45,731 nucleotides of DNA from Streptomyces wedmorensis. Lineage in GTDB: Bacteria; Actinomycetota; Actinomycetes; Streptomycetales; Streptomycetaceae. Where the stretch lies: NCBI RefSeq assembly GCF_000716445.1, contig NZ_JNWK01000055.1:1-45731 (forward strand), read 5' to 3'. Under the pieces are notes generated by a model, which was not told where the DNA came from, did not search any database, and saw nothing but the letters and a program-made list of their open reading frames with translations. Below, one piece after another: positions 1-7,871 of this stretch. Made by a program: the position numbers and the translations under genes. Positions within the stretch are counted from its first letter, which is position 1. Each line of letters begins with the position of its first letter.

Positions 1-10
1 GCGTGGGGGG

Positions 11-559
11 ATGGGTGGGGTGAGGGTTCGGGTGGCGGGGGCGGGGGACGCGGGGGAGCTCGCGGCGGCGCTGGTGAGGAACCGGCGGTACATGAGGCCG
101 AGGGAGCCGTACCGCGCCGAGGGGTATTACACGGCGGAGGCGCAGGCGGAGCGACTGGCGGACGGCGCGGCGCGGTGGTTCGCCGTGGACGGGGAGCGGA
201 TCGTGGGGGCGGCGATCCTGTCGGGCATCGTCCTCGGGCCGCTGTGCAGCGCGTCGTTGGGCTACTGGGTGGCGGAGGCGTACACGGGCCGTGGTGTCGC
301 GTCCGCGCTGGTCGCCGAGGTGTGCCGGGCGGCGCGCGAGGAGCTGGGGCTGCACCGGATCGAGGCGGGGACGATGCTGGACAACTTCGCCTCGCAACGG
401 GTCCTGGAGAAGAGCGGGTTCACGCGGATCGGCACGGCGCCGAAGTTCCTGCACATCGACGGCGAGTGGCGTGACCACCACCTCTTCCAGCTGCTGCTGC
501 ACGACGACCCGCCGCCCGGCGTTCCGCGCGATCTTCCCGCGGAGGGTGACCGCGCCTGA
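11..559 (+). CDS. GNAT family N-acetyltransferase (RimJ/RimL type)
   Basis: A 182-residue cytoplasmic acetyltransferase that would move an acetyl group from acetyl-CoA to an amine; in this subgroup the substrate is often a protein N-terminus or small metabolite, and nothing here fixes it. The C-terminal half carries the typical GNAT acetyl-CoA region: a beta-strand into GYWVAEAYTGRGVASALV (the R/Q-x-x-G-x-G/A loop) and then LDNFASQRVLEKSGFTRIG, the signature of the RimJ/RimL branch. Length is normal for the family. The ATG at 11 is the first start in the window; upstream sequence is cut off, so an earlier start cannot be excluded. helD follows in the same direction after 63 bp. Confidence 0.85.
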   Translation: MGGVRVRVAGAGDAGELAAALVRNRRYMRPREPYRAEGYYTAEAQAERLADGAARWFAVDGERIVGAAILSGIVLGPLCSASLGYWVAEAYTGRGVASALVAEVCRAAREELGLHRIEAGTMLDNFASQRVLEKSGFTRIGTAPKFLHIDGEWRDHHLFQLLLHDDPPPGVPRDLPAEGDRA

Positions 560-622
560 CACGGTGCCCCCTGGTGGCGTACGCTCGACGGCTGCCCAGT
601 GCACGTGAGAAGGGGGCCTTAG

Positions 623-2953
623 GTGGCCGCGCAGGAAGCCGTGGACACGGTCAGGGACCGTGAGATCGGTGTCGAGCAGGAACATCTGGATCAGGTCTAC
701 CGCCGTCTGGAGGAGAAGATCCACGAGGCGGAGTTCCTGATGAACGACGCGGCCCAGCGGGGCCAGGTCGGCACGCCCGGCGCCCTCGCCGAGCGCGACG
801 CGCAGGTGTTCCGCGCCGGCATCCATCTCAACCGGCTCAACAACGAGTTCGAGGACTTCCTCTTCGGCCGGATCGACCTGCTGTACGGCAAGGACGGGAA
901 GAAGGGGCCCGACGGCGCCTACACCTCGGTCGAGCCCGCGGAGGACGCCGTGCGCCCCGACAGCACCGCCGAGATCGGGGAGACCCTCCACATCGGCCGG
1001 ATCGGCGTCCTCGACTCCGACTACGCCCCCCTGGTGATCGACTGGCGCGCGCCCGCCGCCGCGCCCTTCTACCGGTCGACCCCGGTCGATCCGGGCCGGG
1101 TCGTGCGCCGCCGGGTCATCCGCTCCAAGGGCCGTCAGGTCCTCGGCGTCGAGGACGACCTGATGCGCCCGGAGCTGCGGGCCACCCTCGGCGGGAACGA
1201 ACTGCCCGTCATCGGCGACGGCGCCCTGATGGCCGCCCTCGGCCAGGCCCGCAGCCACACCATGCGGGACATCGTGTCGTCCATCCAGGCGGAGCAGGAC
1301 CTCGTCATCCGTGCTCCCGCCGCCTCCGTCACGTACGTCGAGGGCGGGCCGGGGACCGGGAAGACGGCGGTCGCGCTGCACCGGGCCGCGTACCTGCTCT
1401 ACCAGGACCGCCGGCGGTACGCGGGCGGCATCCTGATCGTCTCGCCGACCCCGCTCCTCGTCTCGTACACGGAGGGCGTCCTGCCCTCGCTCGGCGAGGA
1501 GGGCCAGGTCGCGATCCGCGCCGTCGGGTCGCTCGTCGACGGGGCCGAGGCCACGGCGTACGACGAGCCGGCCGTCGCCCGGGTCAAGGGTTCCTCCCGC
1601 ATGGTCCACGTGCTGCGGAAGGCGGCCCGCGGCGCCCTGGAGACCCCGGCGCCGAGGATCCAGCCCGAGCTGGGGGAGGACGAGGCCGCGGTGCCCGCCG
1701 GGACGCCCACGCGGCTGCGGGTCGTCGCCTTCGGCCGCCGCATCGAGCTGGAGGCCGAGGACCTGCGGCGCATCCGCCACAACGTCCTGGGCGGCACCGC
1801 CCCCGTCAACCTGCTGCGCCCGCGCGCCCGCCGCCTGCTCCTCGACGCGCTGTACGCGAAGTCCGGCGCGTCCGGCCGGCACAGCGACCCCGAGCTCGCC
1901 GCCGAACTGCGTTCCTCCTTCGACGAGGACGTCTCCACCGAGGACTCCTTCCTCGGCTTCCTCGACGCCTGGTGGCCGGAGCTCACCCCGCGCCAGGTCC
2001 TCGACGCGATGGCCGACGAGCGGCGGCTCGGCCGCTGGGCCCGGCGCATCCTCAACCCCGGCGAGGTGCGGCGGCTCGCCCGTTCGCTGCGCCGCCGGGA
2101 GCTGTCCGTGCACGACGTGGCCCTCCTCGACGAGCTGCAGACGCTCGTCGGTGCCCCGGCCCGGCCCCGCAAGAAGCGGGAGTACGACCCGCTGGACCAG
2201 CTGACGGGCCTGGAGGAGCTCATGCCCGTACGCGAGGAGACGCAGCGCGAGCGGGCCGAGCGGCTCGCGGCGGAGCGCACCGAGTACGCGCACGTGATCG
2301 TCGACGAGGCCCAGGACCTGACGCCCATGCAGTGGCGGATGGTCGGCCGGCGCGGTCGGCACGCCACCTGGACGGTCGTCGGCGACCCGGCGCAGTCCTC
2401 CTGGTCGGACCCGGACGAGGCCGCGGAGGCCCGGGACGAGGCGCTCGGTTCGCGGCCGCGGCGCCGGTTCGAGCTGACCGTGAACTACCGCAACCCGGCC
2501 GAGATCGCCGAGCTCGCCGCCAAGGTCCTCGCCCTGGCCATGCCGGGCAAGGAGTCGCCGCGCGCGGTCCGCTCGACGGGTGTCGAGCCCCGTTTCGTGG
2601 CGGTTCCGGAGAAGGCGGATCTGGCCGAAAGCGTACGGTCCGAGGCGCGGCTGCTCCTGGAGCGGGTGGAGGGCACGGTCGGCGTCGTCGTCGCCATGAA
2701 CCGGCGCAAGGAGGCGGCCGGCTGGCTCGCCGAGCTGGGCGACCGGGTGGTGGCCCTCGGCTCCCTGGAGGCGAAGGGCCTGGAGTACGACGCGACGGTG
2801 GTCGTCTCGCCCGCGGAGATCGCCGACGAGTCCCCGGCCGGTCTGCGGGTCCTGTACGTGGCCCTCACCCGGTCCACGCAGGCCCTCACGGTGCTCTCGG
2901 GCGACCGCGACATGCCGGACGAGGCCGGGGTTCCGGACCTGCTGCGGGACTGA
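623..2953 (+). CDS. helD: HelD-like UvrD/Rep-family helicase, RNA polymerase-associated
   Basis: A 776-residue SF1-type ATPase of the HelD family, which binds core RNA polymerase and frees stalled or antibiotic-bound enzyme rather than unwinding DNA replicatively. The N-terminal ~100 residues form the charged coiled-coil arm typical of HelD. Walker A GGPGTGKTAV (Lys247) lies near residues 241-250, the Walker B/DEAQ box HVIVDEAQDL near 558-567, and UvrD C-terminal motifs (VALTRSTQALTV) near the end. The GTG start at 623 sits behind a purine-rich AGAAGGGGG stretch about 9 nt upstream. I looked for the rifamycin-associated element found upstream of the resistance paralogue HelR (GGGGCTTGCGGCAAGGCCC) and did not see it, so this looks like the housekeeping HelD. 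Confidence 0.9.
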   Translation: MAAQEAVDTVRDREIGVEQEHLDQVYRRLEEKIHEAEFLMNDAAQRGQVGTPGALAERDAQVFRAGIHLNRLNNEFEDFLFGRIDLLYGKDGKKGPDGAYTSVEPAEDAVRPDSTAEIGETLHIGRIGVLDSDYAPLVIDWRAPAAAPFYRSTPVDPGRVVRRRVIRSKGRQVLGVEDDLMRPELRATLGGNELPVIGDGALMAALGQARSHTMRDIVSSIQAEQDLVIRAPAASVTYVEGGPGTGKTAVALHRAAYLLYQDRRRYAGGILIVSPTPLLVSYTEGVLPSLGEEGQVAIRAVGSLVDGAEATAYDEPAVARVKGSSRMVHVLRKAARGALETPAPRIQPELGEDEAAVPAGTPTRLRVVAFGRRIELEAEDLRRIRHNVLGGTAPVNLLRPRARRLLLDALYAKSGASGRHSDPELAAELRSSFDEDVSTEDSFLGFLDAWWPELTPRQVLDAMADERRLGRWARRILNPGEVRRLARSLRRRELSVHDVALLDELQTLVGAPARPRKKREYDPLDQLTGLEELMPVREETQRERAERLAAERTEYAHVIVDEAQDLTPMQWRMVGRRGRHATWTVVGDPAQSSWSDPDEAAEARDEALGSRPRRRFELTVNYRNPAEIAELAAKVLALAMPGKESPRAVRSTGVEPRFVAVPEKADLAESVRSEARLLLERVEGTVGVVVAMNRRKEAAGWLAELGDRVVALGSLEAKGLEYDATVVVSPAEIADESPAGLRVLYVALTRSTQALTVLSGDRDMPDEAGVPDLLRD

Positions 2954-2961
2954 CCGGGGAC

Positions 2962-2985
2962 GGCGCCGGCCGCGGGGCCGGCGCC
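2962..2985 (+). terminator. Rho-independent-like hairpin after helD
   Basis: A perfect 10-bp stem, GGCGCCGGCC at 2962-2971 and its complement at 2976-2985, with a GCGG loop, starting 9 nt past the helD stop. There is no U-tract, which is common for Streptomyces terminators. Confidence 0.6.
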
Positions 2986-3116
2986 CGCCCGGCCCCGCGG
3001 GTCCCGCGCCCGCCGAGGCCGAGGCCCGTCCGGCCCGGCGTCCGTCAAGACCGCGGGGCTGATTCAGGTCAACCTGTGGCGCTGGAATCACCGGGCAGGG
3101 TGGTTTGTTAGCCTTG

Positions 3117-3270
3117 TCGTGGCACCGGCTCGATCCAAGCCCCCGGGCCCAACCTTCGTCCCTCAGAGGGACCACTTGCCGCGAGGCGAGCATGGCGGGT
3201 CGGTGCCACTCAGATGTAAGTACGAAGTCGAGGTCCCCGCCACCACTCGGTGGCGGGGACCTCTTCTGTT
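3117..3270 (+). ncRNA. Predicted structured small RNA between helD and the malic enzyme
   Basis: The segment folds as one closed domain. GTGGCACCG at 3119-3127 pairs perfectly with CGGTGCCAC at 3201-3209, and the helix extends inward by about five more pairs including G-U. Inside it are a GTCCCT/AGGGAC hairpin (3158-3172) and a GCC-GCGA-GGC hairpin. It ends in a 15-bp perfect terminator stem followed by TTCTGTTT (to 3270). A TAGCCT -10-like hexamer at 3109-3114 would place the 5' end at about 3117-3119; no clear -35 is visible. No ORF with coding character occupies it. I recall a small RNA in S. coelicolor named after the adjacent SCO2952 gene (scr2952); whether this is the same RNA is unverified. 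Confidence 0.6.
3230..3263 (+). terminator. 15-bp perfect terminator hairpin of the predicted small RNA
   Basis: GAGGTCCCCGCCACC at 3230-3244 pairs without mismatch with 3249-3263 around an ACTC loop, followed by the U-rich TTCTGTTT. It is one of the few terminators in the window with a real T-rich tail, and it insulates the downstream malic enzyme promoter. Confidence 0.8.
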
Positions 3271-3286
3271 TCCCGAAGACTTCTCG

Positions 3287-3306
3287 TATGGTGGAAACTA
3301 CTTTCC
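3287..3306 (+). promoter_or_regulatory. Putative malic enzyme promoter -10 and adjoining inverted repeat
   Basis: A TATGGT hexamer (3287-3292) is followed directly by GGAAA-CTAC-TTTCC (3293-3306), a 5-bp inverted repeat that would straddle the transcription start, a position suited to a repressor. The stretch to about 3327 is unusually A/T-rich for this genome. No convincing -35 element was found, so the promoter call is tentative. Confidence 0.35.
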
Positions 3307-3325
3307 GAAAACAAAATGACCGCAT

Positions 3326-3390
3326 TACCTGCTACCGGCAGGTAGGTGCGACCATCGGAGGGCGCCGCCAGGCAACCAGCCGGGGCGGCG
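3326..3390 (+). promoter_or_regulatory. Structured 5' leader of the malic enzyme mRNA
   Basis: Two stable hairpins lie between the putative start and the gene: TACCTGC/GCAGGTA (3326-3332 with 3338-3344, loop TACCG), and a two-tier stem CGCCGCC/GGCGGCG (3363-3369 with 3384-3390) enclosing GGC-AACCA-GCC. The ribosome binding site AGAGGA (about 3413-3418) follows, 9 nt before the ATG. The leader is about 120 nt. It does not match a riboswitch class I can name. Confidence 0.35.
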
Positions 3391-3427
3391 TAGCAACGAA
3401 GCTCAGGGAAAGCAGAGGAACTCGGCC

Positions 3428-4858
3428 ATGGCAACGGCGCCCAGCGTCTCGTATTCGATGACGGTCCGGCTGGAGGTTCCCGCCAGCGGAACCGCGGTCT
3501 CCCAGCTCACCACGGCGGTGGAGTCCCACGGCGGATCCGTCACCGGCCTCGACGTGACCGCCTCCGGCCACGAGAAGCTCCGCATCGACGTCACCATCGC
3601 CGCGACCTCCACCGCGCACGCCGACGAGATCGTCGAGCAGCTGCGCACCATCGAGGGCGTCGTCCTCGGCAAGGTCTCCGACCGTACGTTCCTGATGCAC
3701 CTCGGCGGCAAGATCGAGATGGCGTCCAAGCACCCCATCCGCAACCGTGACGACCTCTCCATGATCTACACCCCTGGCGTCGCCCGCGTGTGCATGGCGA
3801 TCGCCGAGAACCCCGAGGACGCCCGCCGCCTCACCATCAAGCGCAACACCGTCGCGGTCGTCACCGACGGCTCCGCCGTCCTCGGCCTCGGCAACATCGG
3901 CCCGATGGCCGCGATGCCGGTCATGGAGGGCAAGGCGGCCCTGTTCAAGCGCTTCGCCGACATCGACGCCTGGCCGCTCTGCCTGGACACCCAGGACACC
4001 GACGAGATCGTCGCGATCGTCAAGGCGATCGCCCCCGGCTTCGCGGGCATCAACCTGGAGGACATCTCCGCGCCCCGCTGCTTCGAGATCGAGGCCCGGC
4101 TGCGCGAGGCCCTCGACATCCCCGTCTTCCACGACGACCAGCACGGCACCGCCATCGTCGTCCTCGCCGCCCTCACCAACGCGCTGCGCGTGGTCGGCAA
4201 GGGCATCGGCGACGTACGGGTCGTCATGTCCGGTGCCGGCGCGGCCGGTACGGCCATCCTGAAGCTGCTGATCGCGGCGGGCGTCAAGCACGCGGTCGTC
4301 GCCGACATCCACGGCGTCGTGCACGCGGACCGCGAGGACCTGGTGGAGGCCCCGGCCGACTCGCCGCTGCGCTGGATCGCCGACAACACGAACCCCGAGG
4401 GCGTCACCGGCACCCTCAAGGAGGCCGTCGTCGGCGCGGACGTCTTCATCGGCGTCTCGGCCCCGAACCTGCTCGGTGCGGCGGACGTCGCCGCCATGGC
4501 GGAGGGCGCCATCGTGTTCGCGCTCGCGAACCCCGACCCGGAGGTCGACCCGGCCGCCGCGCGCCAGACGGCCGCCGTCGTCGCCACCGGCCGCTCGGAC
4601 TTCCCGAACCAGATCAACAACGTGCTGGTCTTCCCCGGTGTCTTCCGCGGTCTGCTGGACGCCCAGTCCCGCACGGTCAACACCGAGATGATGCTGGCGG
4701 CCGCCTCGGCCCTCGCCGACGTAGTCTCCGAGGACGAGCTCAACCCGAACTACATCATCCCGTCGGTCTTCAACGACAAGGTCGCGGGTGCGGTCGCCGG
4801 CGCGGTGCGCAACGCGGCGAAGGCGGCGACCTCCGGCGGTGCGCCGAGCGGGCGCTGA
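3428..4858 (+). CDS. NAD-dependent malic enzyme with N-terminal ACT domain
   Basis: A 476-residue cytosolic malic enzyme that oxidatively decarboxylates malate to pyruvate and CO2, linking the TCA cycle to pyruvate and acetyl-CoA supply. Residues ~8-85 form an ACT-like ligand-binding domain, which suggests allosteric control. The malic N-terminal domain follows (NRDDLSMIYTPGVA; TDGSAVLGLGNIGPMAAMPV; then PVFHDDQHGTAIV, the metal and active-site region). The NAD(P)-binding domain has the glycine-rich VVMSGAGAAGTAIL. I recall the S. coelicolor counterpart SCO2951 being characterised as the NAD-preferring isozyme; cofactor preference is otherwise not visible here. The start is supported by AGAGGA 9 nt upstream. 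It is followed by its own hairpin terminator. Confidence 0.92.
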   Translation: MATAPSVSYSMTVRLEVPASGTAVSQLTTAVESHGGSVTGLDVTASGHEKLRIDVTIAATSTAHADEIVEQLRTIEGVVLGKVSDRTFLMHLGGKIEMASKHPIRNRDDLSMIYTPGVARVCMAIAENPEDARRLTIKRNTVAVVTDGSAVLGLGNIGPMAAMPVMEGKAALFKRFADIDAWPLCLDTQDTDEIVAIVKAIAPGFAGINLEDISAPRCFEIEARLREALDIPVFHDDQHGTAIVVLAALTNALRVVGKGIGDVRVVMSGAGAAGTAILKLLIAAGVKHAVVADIHGVVHADREDLVEAPADSPLRWIADNTNPEGVTGTLKEAVVGADVFIGVSAPNLLGAADVAAMAEGAIVFALANPDPEVDPAAARQTAAVVATGRSDFPNQINNVLVFPGVFRGLLDAQSRTVNTEMMLAAASALADVVSEDELNPNYIIPSVFNDKVAGAVAGAVRNAAKAATSGGAPSGR

Positions 4859-4873
4859 CGGCGCGTCGCGATT

Positions 4874-4918
4874 CGCGGAGCCGTAAACCCGCCTTTAGGG
4901 TTGCTTTTCGGCTCCGCG
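4874..4918 (+). terminator. Terminator hairpin downstream of the malic enzyme
   Basis: A 10-bp outer stem CGCGGAGCCG (4874-4883) pairs with 4909-4918, and an inner AACCC/GGGTT stem (4886-4890 with 4898-4902) stacks within it. It begins 15 nt past the stop codon. Confidence 0.6.
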
Positions 4919-5180
4919 TTCCTTTCGCGGAGTCGGCGGGAGTCGACAGAACGTCACCACGACGGGGCGCTGGCGCTTTTCGTGTGACCCCAGGGGGTGC
5001 CGGATTGGCGTTCCCGCCGCTGGTGGGGGCAGGATGCGTGTTTGGGCGCGAGGGTCTGTCATTAGACCCGGGTCCGGGGACTGTCCGAGGGCCCTGGCAG
5101 CATCGGCTTCGCTGTACCCAATCGCGCGGCTTCCGCCGCGTGGCACGCCTCACAGGCAAGAAGAACACGGGAGTAACAAC
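4919..5180 (+). other. Non-coding region upstream of hupA
   Basis: About 260 bp without a plausible gene between the malic enzyme terminator and the HU start. It must hold the HU promoter(s), but I see no confident -10/-35 pair; TGTACCCAAT around 5113-5122 is the best -10-like stretch. Several reading frames stay open here only because of high G+C. Confidence 0.4.
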
Positions 5181-5462
5181 ATGAACCGCAGTGAGCTGGT
5201 GGCCGCCCTGGCCGACCGCGCCGAGGTGACCCGCAAGGACGCCGACGCCGTGCTGGCCGCTCTCGCCGAGACCGTCGGTGAGGTCGTCGCCAAGGGTGAC
5301 GAGAAGGTCACCATCCCCGGCTTCCTGACCTTCGAGCGCACCCACCGTGCCGCTCGCACCGCTCGTAACCCGCAGACCGGCGACCCGATCAACATCCCGG
5401 CCGGCTACAGCGTGAAGGTCTCCGCGGGCTCGAAGCTCAAGGAAGCCGCCAAGGGCAAGTAA
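5181..5462 (+). CDS. hupA: HU family DNA-binding protein
   Basis: A 93-residue nucleoid protein of the HU/IHF fold that bends and compacts DNA as a dimer. It matches HU end to end: MNRSELVAALADRAEVTRK at the N-terminus, the GFLTFERTHRAARTARNPQTG arm region at residues ~50-70, and PAGYSVKVSAGSKLKEA at the C-terminus. It lacks the long Lys/Ala-rich tail of the sporulation-type actinobacterial HU (HupS), so it corresponds to the vegetative HupA form. The ATG at 5181 is chosen because the HU fold starts there and CGGGAG lies about 8 nt upstream; longer in-frame starts would add unrelated sequence. A strong terminator follows at once, so it is likely monocistronic. Confidence 0.95.
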   Translation: MNRSELVAALADRAEVTRKDADAVLAALAETVGEVVAKGDEKVTIPGFLTFERTHRAARTARNPQTGDPINIPAGYSVKVSAGSKLKEAAKGK

Positions 5463-5480
5463 GGCAGCCTAGAGGCGCCG

Positions 5481-5519
5481 AAAGGGCGGCCACCCTGTCA
5501 GGGGGTGGCCGCCCTTTCG
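5481..5519 (+). terminator. Terminator of hupA (16-bp stem)
   Basis: A perfect 16-bp stem, 5481-5496 with 5504-5519 and a 7-nt loop, has an A-run on the left arm and a T-run on the right (GAAAGGG.../...CCCTTTC). It should therefore work in both directions. Confidence 0.85.
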
Positions 5520-5583
5520 TTTGCCCTTGTACGGCCCCGTGAGGCCCCTTGACGCCTTACAGCGCCTGCCGGCGAGGCCCGGA

Positions 5584-5622
5584 GACGCCGCACGGGGCCT
5601 CGTGGAGAGGCCCCGTGGCGTC
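5584..5622 (-). terminator. Terminator region of murA (convergent side)
   Basis: CACGGGGCCTC at 5591-5601 pairs with GAGGCCCCGTG at 5607-5617 (GTGGA loop), and GACGC/GCGTC (5584-5588 with 5618-5622) extends the stem past a 2-nt bulge. Further GGCCCCGTG fragments surround it (5531-5540, 5630-5646), giving a small field of related palindromes between the convergent hupA and murA genes. Confidence 0.55.
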
Positions 5623-5651
5623 GTACGGGCCCCGCGGGGCCCCGTGAAGGC

Positions 5652-6992
5652 TCAGACCAGCGCGCTGCCCGGGAGCTCGACCTTGGCGCCGAGCTCGACG
5701 AGCTTCTCCATGAAGTTCTCGTAGCCGCGGTTGATGAGGTCGATGCCGTGGACACGCGAGGTGCCCTGGGCGGCGAGGGCCGCGATGAGGTACGAGAAGC
5801 CGCCGCGGAGGTCGGGGATGACCAGGTCGGAGCCCTGGAGCCGGGTCGGTCCCGACACGACCGCCGAGTGCAGGAAGTTCCGCTGGCCGAAGCGGCAGTC
5901 GGAGCCGCCGAGGCACTCGCGGTACAGCTGGATGTGCGCGCCCATCTGGTTCAGCGCGGAGGTGAAGCCGAGCCGGGACTCGTAGACCGTCTCGTGGACG
6001 ATGGAGAGGCCCGAGGCCTGGGTCAGGGCCACGACCAGCGGCTGCTGCCAGTCCGTCTGGAAGCCGGGGTGCACGTCCGTCTCCAGGTGGATCGCGTTGA
6101 GCGAGCCGCCGGGGTGCCAGAAGCGGATGCCCTCGTCGTCGATCTCGAAGGCGCCGCCGACCTTCCGGTACGTGTTGAGGAAGGTCATCATCGAGCGCTG
6201 CTGGGCGCCGCGCACGTAGATGTTGCCCTCGGTCGCGAGCGCGGCCGACGCCCAGGAGGCCGCCTCCAGGCGGTCCGAGAGCGCCCGGTGGGTGTAACCG
6301 TCGAGGCGGTCGACACCGGTGATCCGGATGGTCCGGTCGGTGTCCATGGAGATGATCGCGCCCATTTTCTGCAGGACGCAGATCAGGTCCTCGATCTCGG
6401 GCTCCACGGCCGCGTTCGACAGCTCGGTGACGCCCTCGGCGAGCACCGCCGTCAGCAGCACCTGCTCGGTCGAGCCGACCGACGGGTACGGCAGCCGGAT
6501 CTTGCAACCGCGAAGACGCTGCGGCGCCTCCAGGTACTGGCCGCCCTCGCGCTTCTCGATGGTGGCGCCGAACTGGCGCAGCACGTCGAAGTGGAAGTCG
6601 ATGGGCCGGCCGCCGATGTCGCAGCCGCCCAGACCCGGGATGAAGGCGTGGCCGAGGCGGTGCAGCAGCGGGCCGCAGAAGAGGATCGGGATGCGGGACG
6701 AACCGGCGTGGGCGTCGATGTCGGCGACGTTCGCGGACTCGACGTGCGTCGGGTCGAGGACGAGCTCGCCGGGCTCCTCGCCCGGGCGGACCGTCACGCC
6801 GTGCAGCTGGAGCAGCCCGCGGACGACGCGGACGTCACGGATGTCGGGCACGTTGCGCAGGCGGCTGGGGCCGCTGCCGAGCAGTGCGGCGACCATCGCC
6901 TTGGGCACGAGGTTCTTCGCGCCGCGGACGCGGATCTCGCCCTCCAGCGGGGTTCCGCCGTGGACAAGCAGGACATCGTCTGTGCCGGTCAT
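5652..6992 (-). CDS. murA: UDP-N-acetylglucosamine 1-carboxyvinyltransferase MurA
   Basis: A 446-residue cytoplasmic enzyme for the first committed step of peptidoglycan synthesis, transferring enolpyruvate from PEP to UDP-GlcNAc. It has the EPSP-synthase two-domain fold. Lys26-Asn27 in RGAKNLVPK correspond to the PEP-binding K-N pair. The active-site loop reads GLGGCDIGGRPIDFH with Cys124 at the fosfomycin-reactive position, unlike mycobacterial MurA where Asp replaces it, so fosfomycin sensitivity at the target is expected. The substrate-binding region near the C-terminus (VIPDLRGGFSYLIAALAAQG) is intact. The ATG at 6992 gives the normal N-terminus; the ribosome binding site is weak. It is convergent with hupA and divergent from the yqgE-like gene. 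Confidence 0.95.
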   Translation of the reverse strand: MTGTDDVLLVHGGTPLEGEIRVRGAKNLVPKAMVAALLGSGPSRLRNVPDIRDVRVVRGLLQLHGVTVRPGEEPGELVLDPTHVESANVADIDAHAGSSRIPILFCGPLLHRLGHAFIPGLGGCDIGGRPIDFHFDVLRQFGATIEKREGGQYLEAPQRLRGCKIRLPYPSVGSTEQVLLTAVLAEGVTELSNAAVEPEIEDLICVLQKMGAIISMDTDRTIRITGVDRLDGYTHRALSDRLEAASWASAALATEGNIYVRGAQQRSMMTFLNTYRKVGGAFEIDDEGIRFWHPGGSLNAIHLETDVHPGFQTDWQQPLVVALTQASGLSIVHETVYESRLGFTSALNQMGAHIQLYRECLGGSDCRFGQRNFLHSAVVSGPTRLQGSDLVIPDLRGGFSYLIAALAAQGTSRVHGIDLINRGYENFMEKLVELGAKVELPGSALV

Positions 6993-7282
6993 GAATCTCG
7001 CGTTCCGGAGTGAGGTCGGTCGGGTGGCCAGTGAAAAGGGTAAGGGGCCATGAGACCCCGTTCGGGTGCCTCGGGGGGTCTGTCAGATGTAATGAATTCG
7101 GCACAACACCCTCTGTCCCCGTGATCTTGCGGAGTGTCACCGTCCGCTTGGCTCGGCGGGGCGGTCCGGAGGCTCCGCCCCCTCCCCTCCCACCTGCGGC
7201 GGGGACCGCGACGGTCGCCGCCTTCCCCGCATCCCGTCCGACAACCCCACGCGAAGGCCGAACATGCGGGATCATGTGTCGC
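6993..7282. other. Divergent promoter region between murA and the YqgE-like gene
   Basis: 290 bp without a gene. It must carry the leftward murA promoter and the rightward YqgE promoter. The least GC-rich part is around 7085-7105 (TGTAATGAATTCGGCACAACA), where a leftward TTGTGC -35-like element is present, but I could not pair it convincingly with a -10. No strong hairpin seen. Confidence 0.35.
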
Positions 7283-7843
7283 ATGACCGAGGTGTCCTCG
7301 CTCACAGGACGGCTACTCGTGGCCACACCCGCGCTGGCGGACCCGAACTTCGACCGCGCGGTGGTCCTGCTGCTCGACCACGACGACGAGGGCTCGCTCG
7401 GCGTGGTCCTCAACCGGCCGACACCGATAACCGTCTCCGACATCCTCGCCCCCTGGGCCGGGCTCGCCGGCGAACCCGGCGTCGTCTTCCAGGGCGGGCC
7501 CGTCTCCCTCGACGCGGCGCTCGGCGTCGCCGTCATCCCCGGCGACGAGGGTCCCCTCGGCTGGCGGCGGGTGTACGGGGCGATCGGCCTGGTCGACCTG
7601 GAGACCCCGCCCGAACTGCTCGGTCCCGCGCTCGGCTCGCTCCGGATCTTCGCGGGATACGCGGGCTGGGGCCCCGGTCAACTGGAGTCCGAGCTCGACG
7701 ACGGCGCCTGGTACGTGGTCGAGTCCGAACCCGGCGACGTGTCCTCGCCGCACCCCGAGACCCTCTGGCGCCAGGTGCTGCGCCGCCAGCGGGGCGAGCT
7801 CGCGATGATCGCGACGTACCCGGACGACCCGTCCCTCAACTGA
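7283..7843 (+). CDS. YqgE/AlgH family protein (DUF179)
   Basis: A 186-residue cytoplasmic protein of the widely conserved YqgE/AlgH family, whose biochemical role is unsettled. The hallmark N-terminus MTEVSSLTGRLLVATPAL, then FDRAVVLLLDHDDEGSLGVVLNRPT, VFQGGPV and the late RIFAGYAGWGPGQLESEL motif are all present, so identity is firm although function is not. The ATG at 7283 is preferred because family members begin there; ATG 7274 would add only three residues. Neither has a good Shine-Dalgarno, so a short or leaderless transcript is possible. DUF3039 follows 28 bp later on the same strand. Confidence 0.9.
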   Translation: MTEVSSLTGRLLVATPALADPNFDRAVVLLLDHDDEGSLGVVLNRPTPITVSDILAPWAGLAGEPGVVFQGGPVSLDAALGVAVIPGDEGPLGWRRVYGAIGLVDLETPPELLGPALGSLRIFAGYAGWGPGQLESELDDGAWYVVESEPGDVSSPHPETLWRQVLRRQRGELAMIATYPDDPSLN

Positions 7844-7871
7844 GCCCCGGCTTTCAGTACCCTTGGCCTTT

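Noticed and set aside
560..622. Rifamycin-associated element upstream of helD
   Set aside because: I searched for the palindromic GGGGCTTGCGGCAAGGCCC motif and found no match, so a HelR-type inducible resistance gene is not supported.
3326..3390. A known riboswitch in the malic enzyme leader
   Set aside because: The hairpins do not carry the conserved core of the SAM, cobalamin, TPP, glycine or c-di-AMP classes that I could check by eye.
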